From Orientallactaga sibirica (Eukaryota; Chordata; Mammalia; Rodentia; Dipodidae), in contig JAEOAD010000018.1 of assembly GCA_036365145.1 (NCBI GenBank), forward strand, positions 9,690,001 to 9,754,000: DNA of 64,000 nt. The letters run 5' to 3'. Of the stretch, positions 56,261 to 64,000 are shown one piece after another (the first letter of the stretch is position 1; each line of letters starts with the position of its first letter). The position numbers and the translations under genes were made by a program. Under the pieces are notes generated by a model that saw nothing but the letters and a program-made list of their open reading frames with translations, made no database searches and was not told the DNA's origin.

Positions 56261-58424
56261 ATTTAGTTGCTGGCATACCTGACAAGCAACTAGAAAGCTA
56301 GATGATAGGTACAGAATGGATGCAGAGGAGAGGGATGGGATGTTGGGGAAATAAACACAAAACTAAGACTATAATTAACTGGTATCATAGAAATATTTCT
56401 CCTATAAAGATGGTTGAGCAAATATCTCTGAATTGAGGCTTGGAGTTTTTAGGGTAAATGCCCAGTAAGGGGATAGCTGGGTCTGTTGGTAACTCTATAG
56501 TCATCATTTTTAGGAGTCTCCATATTGCTTTCCAGCAAACAACCTGATGTGATGCTCACAGAAGTGCAGTAGTGTCACACAGCCATGGTGGGTTACCAAC
56601 CTCTCTAAATTTGGCTAATGGACGTGCTCAGTGGAATGGAACCCATACTTGGAAATGGGAAACAAGTCAGAAACATATCCAAAAATGAGCCTAATCTCCA
56701 ATATCAAGTTCCCACCAATAGTGGGATACAAGAGAGCCTCAGTTATTAAATTCTCTACAAAATAATAATGGTTATCCACATATCTTGCACTGACCTCACT
56801 CTCTGTAGAAGAATCTGCTTCTCTCTTTCAGATGGACCCAGAACCTGAGGAGAATATCAGCCCATCACACCTCACCAGAGGGCACCAGCTGAAGCCATGG
56901 AGTTATAGGGAAAATGAGCAAGAGGTTTGCTTTTTCGGTGAACCTGGTACCAGAACAAGGGCAAAGGAGGTAGACACAAAGAACATTCAACCCCTACCAA
57001 ATCAGATATCCAGAGACACAGAGACTCACAAAACGACATCACTAAAATAAACCTAAAATGAACCCAACACGGCTCAGGAAAATTTATGGAAGAAGGGGAG
57101 GAAAGATTGTTAGAGCCATGAGTTGGGTCATTATACACAGAGTCATTGCCTCTCCTGCATAACTGATGGCTACCCCCCATAAGGGAAGTCCCACATTACC
57201 CATAGGGGAGGACAGGGAGAAGGCTAATGATGGTACCATCATGGCTATATAGATATACTATACACATAACTAATAAAAAATAAAAAAAATATTTCTCCAA
57301 GATAGTAGACTAATTCTCAACAGGAGTATGGGGGAATTATCTGGTAAGAACATCCTTGGAGAGGGTTGATAAAGCTTAAATTTGAAATATTTGGCTCTGG
57401 CTTATAACCCCCAGTACCAGAAATCTGTTACTACCCACATAAAACTGTTGATCAGAGAGACCTTCAAAATCCCCCAAACAAGACAGGCCTCTGCCAAATC
57501 ACTTGATTACCCACCTGAGGTAAAAGGCAATACCCTATTGCTGAAGACAGCACATGCTGCAGACACAGAACACCAGAATACCCAGCTGGAATCCAGAAGG
57601 GATCCATTCCCCAGATGGTTAGCCTGTTTAGTGCTAGAAATTCCTACCTAAGCTACTGGGGGAAAATAGCCAGCAACATTGTGAGCAAGCAGGGGTCACA
57701 GCTGCTCAGAAGCCACCAGCCTGACAAGATATACACACCTGTGTACTGGTGGCACAGAGCCTTGATGGATAACCAATGGCTTTCTGATTGGATAAGAGAT
57801 ACACTGGTGGAAAGGAACCCATTGCTGGAACTGTGAGCCAGGTTAGAATTCCATGGAGAACAAGATTATGGTTTCCAATGACAAGCTCCTATTAGTTTTG
57901 GTCAAAACAGGGGCTACATCCATCAAAACCTCTCTAAATTAACAATGCTTATCCCATTTAACTTATTCTGAATTCATTCTCTGTTGCAGAATCTGTTTTT
58001 TCTTTTATAGAAGGTATTGAGACAAGAGGAGATAAATCATGCCTTGCACTTCAGCCAAGGCCCAGGTGAAACCACGGAGGAATTGGTGAGATGAGTAAGA
58101 GTCTGACAACCTGCAAAAGGGTGATGGAGACAGATACTGAGGATACTCAACACATACCAAAGCAGAAATCCAGAAGATCCTGAGAGCTTAACACTGAACT
58201 AGACTTAAAAGATGCCCACCATGGTTCAAAGAATTTTGCAGAAGACAGGGAGGAAAGATTGTAAGAGCCACAGAGGCATTCCCCAACCTAATAACTGACT
58301 TCACAACCCCATGGGGAATACCAGCAATACCACTGAAGTGGGCCCTCAAGGAACTGGGAGTGGGAGTGGGGAGGAGGAAAATGATGGTACCAACACATGA
58401 TGTGTCCATAAAAGTATCCATAAA
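56261..58424 (+). mobile_element. L1 3'-UTR of the old L1, interrupted by a nested L1
   Basis: The 3'UTR starts after the ORF2 end, is interrupted at 56,403-57,286, and resumes at 57,299 ('agatagtagactaattctca'). It runs on to about 58,424 with subfamily I-like blocks ('gttgatcagagagaccttca', 'aatgatggtaccaacacatg'). The interruption carries target duplications. Frames such as 57,382-57,651 lie wholly in UTR and are not genes. Confidence 0.85.
56403..57286 (+). mobile_element. Nested, twin-primed L1 (subfamily I) with 12-bp TSD
   Basis: 56,403-56,535 is ORF2 C-terminal sequence in reverse orientation (compare 32,657-32,790). From 56,536 the element runs forward as 3'UTR ('agcaaacaacctgatgtgat') to an A-rich tail at about 57,286. 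aaatatttctcc at 56,391-56,402 and 57,287-57,298 is a perfect target duplication. The 133-bp inverted 5' segment is the mark of twin priming. Confidence 0.92.
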
Positions 58425-58590
58425 TTTTTTTTTTTTTTTTTTTTTTGGTTTTTCAAGGTAGGGTTTCACTCTAGCCCAGGCTGACCTGGAATTCACTGTG
58501 GAATCTCAGGGTGGCCTCGAACTCACAGCCTTCTTCCTCCCTCTTGCTCCTGAGTGCTGGAATTAAAGGCATGCACCACCATGCCTGACC
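58425..58590 (-). mobile_element. B1 SINE, antisense
   Basis: A run of about 22 T, then 'caggctgacctggaattcac', 'ctcagggtggcctcgaactc' and 'ttaaaggcatgcaccaccat'. It sits at the very 3' end of the old L1, probably in its A-rich tail. Possible TSD: ccataaaagtat before and ccatacaaagtat after. Confidence 0.92.
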
Positions 58591-60175
58591 ATACAAAGTA
58601 TATTCTTAATAATAAAAAGTCATTTAATCAGGTTGATGATATGAGGGCTATAACTTAAATTTTGTGTTACTGGTATAAGATGGTTCAGAATCACCCCTGT
58701 CAACACAGAGACATTTTCCAAACAAGTGATCAAAGTTATCAGAGATCTCAGATTGTCTAAGTTCTGCTACCTTTGGAAATGTCTCTCAAAGAAATGACCA
58801 GAAAGAGTGGTGAAATGAGGTCCTTTGGAACACTGAAACCAACAGCTAGTATTGATGATAGGAAATTGCTCTTTTCTCTTCCACACTTTTTCTTCACAAG
58901 GAACACACTGGTCTGGGTTCCACACTGAAGTCAAGCATCTGGGGACTGTGATGTTACTCTCCTCTGCTAATTAATCCCTGAAGCTGACCTGAAAGGAAAG
59001 AACCAAGAAAACCAAAGGGCAGATCAGACAATAATGCTGACCTTTCAAAGGGCAGTCAGATTGTATAGTGATTTTTGAGACAATAGGGCTGTCTTCCAAA
59101 GGCCAGCTCCCTCTTCTGAACAGAAATGGTGTTCTGAGCATCTAATGCCACCTGCTGGTTGCACAGGCCTCCGTGGGTGGGTTCACTTGATATCATGAGA
59201 CAAGTGGCCATTTATCCTGGGGAAATTCTACTGTAACTACACGCAGGCGTCCTAAAGGAATTCAGAGTCTTCCTCCTGGGCATCACATGGATTTAAGAAG
59301 ATGAAACAAAGTGCTTTACCTAGAAACTATAATACCTTGTGAAAAAAATGAATTATCTTATCACTGTAGCAATTATTCTCTTAAATGTAGGACAAACAAG
59401 AACAGTACCTGACATTCAGGGTACAGTGAAGATTGTTTTTCAAGCAAAGAATTATTGCAACTGGCAATGCATTAAACAGAATGTGAGAACTGTTAATCAA
59501 ATAGGGTAAGGACAAGAACATTTCTTACAAGCCATCTAATTCCAAAAACTATCTCAGAAGCAATTCTAAAGGTCTTATTTTCAAAAATTACTAGTGTAAT
59601 GAAAATGATTTCTATAATATCTTATATTTGTGTGATTTTTTTTTCTGAAGGCCTATCTCATGGTACAAATAATTTTTCAAAGGCTTTCATGACTTTTATT
59701 TTCTGTATAGCAGTACCGTTGTTGTTCAAGGTGCTTAATCACTGCTTGAGTTAGTGTAGAACGTGCCTTGTAGATTCTAGAAGACCACAAGGCTACAAGT
59801 AGAAGGGAATCATCTTGATTCACTCATCAGAATCTATTTTCAGGAAGTAATTATGTTCATTCAAGTTGAAAGTGTTTGCTCGGCAAGATGACTGGCTCCT
59901 AAATTATTGTTTGACTGATGCCTGACAGACACTTGAAATGACTCCAAGCCTATTGTTAACATTATTTTAAAAAATCCCTCTTGCTAGCTCTATGTTCCAC
60001 AATTCATCATTTGTGTCTGCAGTTTTCTATCTCGAGCACCTGCATTAACTCCTTTCAAATTGCAACACTACAGCAGAATGTAATTGTACTTTCATCTTCC
60101 TTAGGCATCATTCTAAAGAAAAATTAGTGGCAGGCCTATTCTTCTGATTATATGGGCATGCCAGCAAAAATAATA
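58591..60175. other. Unassigned, repeat-poor stretch
   Basis: About 1.6 kb with no recognised repeat, unusually free of SINEs for this window, and no open frame of note. Confidence 0.4.
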
Positions 60176-60239
60176 TAAAATAAAATAAAATAAAATAAAA
60201 TAAAATAAAATAAAATAAAATAAAATAAAATAAAATAAA
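60176..60239. repeat. (TAAAA)n microsatellite
   Basis: About 12 to 13 perfect TAAAA units. Minus-strand open frames across it (60,113-60,414) encode a repeated 'FILFY'-like string and are artefacts of the array. Confidence 0.97.
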
Positions 60240-61700
60240 CTGAAGCTCTGTCTTTCTGTGAAATCCAATATTTCACCATATACTGTTTGACACAGCTCAG
60301 ATTGCATTGATCTGAAAGATAGCATTGTGGCTTCTTGGAGAATGTTTCTCCTTTACTGGGCTGGGTGAAGAGACGTCTAAAGCCCCAGGCCATAAGAAAA
60401 TATTGAGCCTTCATTGTTGGCCCATTGACATGCTAGGTACCAATTAAATCTTCAGAAATGTTTTGATTGGTCTAAGAACTGCAGTTACATAATGACAATA
60501 TCCCTTGATGTTCATGGAGCACCTATTAGGCCATGTAGCACAAAGTGTGGGGTGTAGTCTATCAGACAGAAATTCCTGCTCAGTGGAGAGGCAGATGTCC
60601 CCATAAATTCAGCCTGTGATCATTCTTTCCATGAGGGTCCTTCTGCTGGAGATGACAAGAAAGCACACAACGTTGAGGCAATTGAAAGGCCTTTGATGTC
60701 ATATGGTGATATCCAGGTCTACAGATTCCAAGGAAAACAGCATAAGCATCTGAATGAACTCAAGGGCTCTTGAGTCTCTGGATTGTAATTCTCCAAAAGG
60801 AGTGCCAGGATGGAACATTTCACTTTCCCAGGGTCTGTGCACTGTGCAGAGACATGGCACTGCCATGTTGAACCATGGTTGAACCCAGCAGTACTTTTCA
60901 TTCAATCCAACCCAGTTCTCCCAGCAGTACATTTCATTCAATACAACACATTTCTTCAGATAGCATGTGGAAAACATGAAATACAAACGTCATATATTTC
61001 TCAGTGACCAGCTTCTAAGTCAGGCTTTGTTAGTTTCACATTGGAAATGAGTTTATAAATTTTTCCTCATGAAGAGTTTTCCCTCACTGTGGTGCTATTT
61101 ATGGCCAATATCTATGCATCTGGAGACCGCTTGAATCTCTTCATTTACACTATTTCTATGAGTGATCAGCAACCCCATAAGTAATCTGTCTCGACCTCTA
61201 TGCATGTCCCTCCTAAAACTATTACCCAAGATTGGATAAAGAGAGCCTCACAGAGCTTCAAGAAAGGCAGACATGGGGAGCTCACAGATTTGCTTATTAT
61301 CAACCTCAGCATAGGGTTAAAATATCATCTTTGATTGAGACATCCTCAATTCCTCTTTGCTAATGAGATTTGTACCTGTATAGGGCATCACCATGAAAAC
61401 ACCTGTTGATGCTCTTCCTGACTCTGATATCAGCAATGGCAAAGAATAAAGTGCTACTTCATATCTCCAGGTGTATAACAGCTGGGATTATTTTCTGCTA
61501 TAATTCGGTGGCTCCACTGCTTTATTTTCTCAATGACTCCTTCCAAAACATCTTACATCTTGAAATAATGGGTTGCTTCATTGCAAAATATGGAGCAATA
61601 AGACTTTTTGCACCCATTATTTAATCAGAAACATATTGTGACCCTAAGAAAATTTTGTTTGTTTGTTTGTGTAATTGGTTCCAGAGCTCAAGGAAGCAAA
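60240..61700. other. Unassigned non-coding stretch
   Basis: No recognisable gene. A short direct repeat, 'cattcaat(c/a)ca', separates two 'cagcagta' motifs at about 60,888 and 60,923. 60,508-60,560 has a faint MIR-like feel. Confidence 0.35.
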
Positions 61701-62407
61701 CTCTGTCTATGTGTGAATAGGATAGACACTGTGTCTTCCATTGTACACATGGGATTAGAATAGACATTGTCTCTTTCACTGTCTATGAGTGATTAGAACA
61801 GATCTGTCCTCTTCCATTGTGTACCTGTGATTACAACAGACACTGTATCTTCCATGGTCTATGTGTGATTAGAAAAGACATTGTCGCTTGTAGTTTCTAT
61901 GTGTGATTAGAACAGACACTGTCATTCTCCACTCTCTACCTGTGATTCTTGCACTATGTATGATTATAACAGACACCGTTCTCTTACACTATCTATGGGT
62001 GATTATAACAGACACTGTGCACTTCCACTGTCTATGTGTGATTAGAACAGACACTCTCCTCTTCCTTTGTCTATGTGTGATTAGAACAGACACTCTCCTC
62101 TTCCTTTGTCTATGTGTGATTAGAACAGACACTGTCTCTTCCGCTGTCTACCTGTGATTAGAACAGACACTGTTTCTTCCTCTCTACCTGTGAAAAGACA
62201 CTAATTCTTCCTCTTTCTACCTATGATTATAACAGATGCTATCTCTTTCTCTGTTGACCTGGGATTGGAACAGACACTATCTCTTCCTCTGTTTCCCTAT
62301 TATTATAACAGATGCTATGTCTTCCATTGTCTATGTGTGATTAGAATAGACACTGTCTCTTCTACTGTCTGTGTGTGATTAGAACAGATGTTATTCTCTT
62401 TCACTGC
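61701..62407 (+). repeat. Minisatellite, about 39-bp unit, about 18 copies
   Basis: The unit is approximately 'ctatgtgtgattagaacaga' followed by 'cactgtctcttccactgt'. Unit lengths are mostly 37-39 bp, with one shortened unit near 61,940 and shortened ones near 62,175-62,210. Two adjacent units starting at about 62,031 and 62,070 are identical, showing a recent local duplication; outer units are more diverged. Two alternating starts, 'ctatgtgtg' and 'ctacctgtg', define variant types. Because 39 is a multiple of 3, an 84-codon frame (61,903-62,157) repeats 'CLCVIRTDTLLFL'-like 13-residue blocks. Confidence 0.95.
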
Positions 62408-62539
62408 CCCTGTCCAGAAATTAAATCTATAAAGAGTTTACATGTAGCATCTTCTAAAGAATTTCAAAGGACATCTCAAAAAGGAGAACATGAGCTTTAT
62501 TGGCAAAGCTGAGAATTACATGCTGTTTCACTTTTGAAC
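62408..62539. other. Short unassigned spacer
   Basis: No recognisable content. Confidence 0.3.
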
Positions 62540-62650
62540 CACTGTGCAACCTTAAACAAATGACTTCACCCCTCTGAACTTTCTTTTCCTTATGTACACA
62601 TTAGGGACAAAATTAACTGTTCTACATGGATAAGAGGTTTATGTGAGCTC
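62540..62650 (+). mobile_element. MIR SINE fossil, sense
   Basis: 'accactgtgcaaccttaaac', 'tgacttcacccctctgaact' and 'tccttatgtacacattaggg' match the sense MIR core (usually 'gtgtgaccttgggcaagtta ... cctcatctgtaaaatgggga'). Confidence 0.65.
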
Positions 62651-62694
62651 ACACTGGCAATGCACAGCAGTGGTAGCTCTTCAACTTGTTTTTC

Positions 62695-62790
62695 GACCTG
62701 TTTTGTTTTTAAGAGAGTCTCCCTACACAGTCTAAACTATCAGTCCTCCTGACTCAACCTATCAAGAGTTGGGATAATAGAAATGTAACT
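62695..62790 (-). mobile_element. Degenerate 7SL/B1-like SINE, antisense
   Basis: 'ttaagagagtctccctacac', 'agtcctcctgactcaaccta' and 'gagttgggataatagaaatg' echo the antisense B1 order seen at 38,636-38,768. Very eroded. Confidence 0.45.
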
Positions 62791-64000
62791 GCTATAAATC
62801 AGATGGCTTCTGGACACATGTCTCTTTCAGCATCTCTATCTAGCCAGTCAATCTCTTTTCTAACAGGTAAGTAAGACCTTGTAGGGAAAGTTAAATGGAA
62901 ATTTTGCCCTGAAGCAGATGTAGATGACTGTATTCAGATGTAGCTGTGCATTTTAGCTCATGGTTGCCTTGAAGAAGACAAAGGAGATGGATGGAAATGA
63001 CTTTGAACCTAACCTTGAATGCCAAGTAATTTTGAACTTGAAGAGATGGGGATGAAAGTGGTTTATAGTTTTTTTAGTTTCAGGCACTAGGAAGCAAAGA
63101 AGTCAGAAAGCCAGTTCTCTTAAGATAAAGCAAGGACTTGGTAGAGAGATACATTAAAAATGCAATCCAGAATCTGATCTGAATCTTGGAAAGTCAAGGG
63201 TGAATTCAGGTACATCAGTGACAGAAGTATGCAATGCTCCTGAAATATCTAGCTTTCATTTTACAATAAGAATCTATTATCCGTGTTCAAGTTCTCTGAA
63301 GACATAGAATCAAACTGATAGAGCATTTATCAGGTGAACAGAGACAGTTTGGAAACTGGTATGAGGAATAGTCATGAATACAAAACAACAACCCCAATCT
63401 GTGCTGATGATGGGACCGAAAGAGGGAAGGACGTGCATCCAGGGAGATGGAGTCAGGCAAACACTACATGGAGGTGAGAAGTTCATGGAGCTAGGGAATA
63501 GTGTGCTGTCTGGCCAGGATACAGGAAACATGAAAGGGAGACACTGGTCAACCTAGAATCTGTGTTGACTGCATCAATGCCTTCAAGATCCTACAGACAA
63601 TAATTGAGCCAGAAATACATTTGAATGTGATAAGTGGTAGTGACATTTAGCCAGATAATTAACAATTATTCCCCATGGGATCTCATTCTCATTGGGTCAT
63701 TACTGTATGCTAATAGAAAACTCTCTAGAAACACTTGGGCAAAATCAGAATGTGATCACTTTCATTTCACAGCATGGATTGAGTGCCTGCTCAAGCACAA
63801 AGAACTAACTGCTTCAATAAGAATGAAATATATTCCATGAATTAAATTAATTATTGTTACCTGAAAAATTATGCTTAATGTGGTTATTTAAATTGATTAT
63901 ACGCTCTACTGTAGTATTTGGTTTGTTTCTACATTCTAATTCTCAAGTCATCCATTTAACAATTTCTTAGGAGCATATGAACACTCATTTATTTGACAGA
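62791..64000. other. Unassigned non-coding stretch to window end
   Basis: No recognised repeat family. Small open frames (63,310-63,556, 63,634-63,840) lack any family resemblance. Confidence 0.4.

Noticed and set aside
60113..60414. Phe/Ile/Leu/Tyr-repeat frames resembling a membrane protein
   Set aside because: Pure translation of the (TAAAA)n array on the minus strand.
61903..62157. 13-residue repeat protein
   Set aside because: The frame is open only because the unit is 39 bp. Diverged units on both sides close it and there is no start or flanking coding signal.

Overview
The window looks like non-coding DNA from a rodent nuclear genome. I found no exon, tRNA, rRNA or other conventional gene that I can support. 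The sequence is AT-rich and vertebrate-like, with no operons and no dense ORFs. Rodent origin is supported by B1 (7SL-derived) SINEs, B4-type composite SINEs, MaLR/ERVL LTRs and rodent-type L1 ends. The dominant SINE has an ID-like tRNA-derived head (GGCTGGAGAGATGGCTTAG) joined to a body ending in 'tgcccattctctctct' and an AAATAAAT-rich tail. From memory, this family is typical of jerboas (Jaculus, Dipodidae), so a dipodoid rodent is my tentative assignment. That is recognition by eye, not a database result.

Layout. 1-11.7 kb: truncated LTR at the edge, young SINEs with perfect target-site duplications (TSDs), B1, B4, an ERVL-type LTR, an MLT1-like LTR and a fossil L1 split by a SINE. 11.7-13.5 kb: a 5'-inverted L1. 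13.5-27 kb: mostly unassigned DNA with MIR and L2 fossils, an antisense MLT2/ERVL LTR, several SINEs and a short GC-richer retroviral-type LTR. 27.2-31.6 kb: 4.3 kb with nothing recognisable. 31.6-35.7 kb: a pile-up of two L1 insertions at one target site, followed by two LTRs nested edge to edge, all with readable TSDs. 35.7-50 kb: SINEs, MaLR LTRs, a possible Tigger-like fossil holding a perfect 26-bp palindrome, an antisense L1 of a second subfamily, MIRs and microsatellites. 50.4-58.4 kb: an old near-full-length L1 (5'UTR, ORF1, ORF2, 3'UTR), all reading frames broken, hit by a SINE and by a second, twin-primed L1. 58.6-64 kb: mostly unassigned, with a TAAAA microsatellite and a 39-bp minisatellite of about 18 units.

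How the parts relate. There is no gene circuit here; the content is a layered record of retrotransposition. MIR, L2 and fossil L1 pieces are oldest. MLT/ERVL/MaLR LTRs, B1 and B4 come next. The dipodid-type SINEs and two L1 subfamilies with distinct 3' ends are youngest. I found no undescribed functional system. The most informative structures are the nested insertions with intact TSDs, the 745-bp LTR with 15-bp inverted ends, and the 13-codon-periodic minisatellite.
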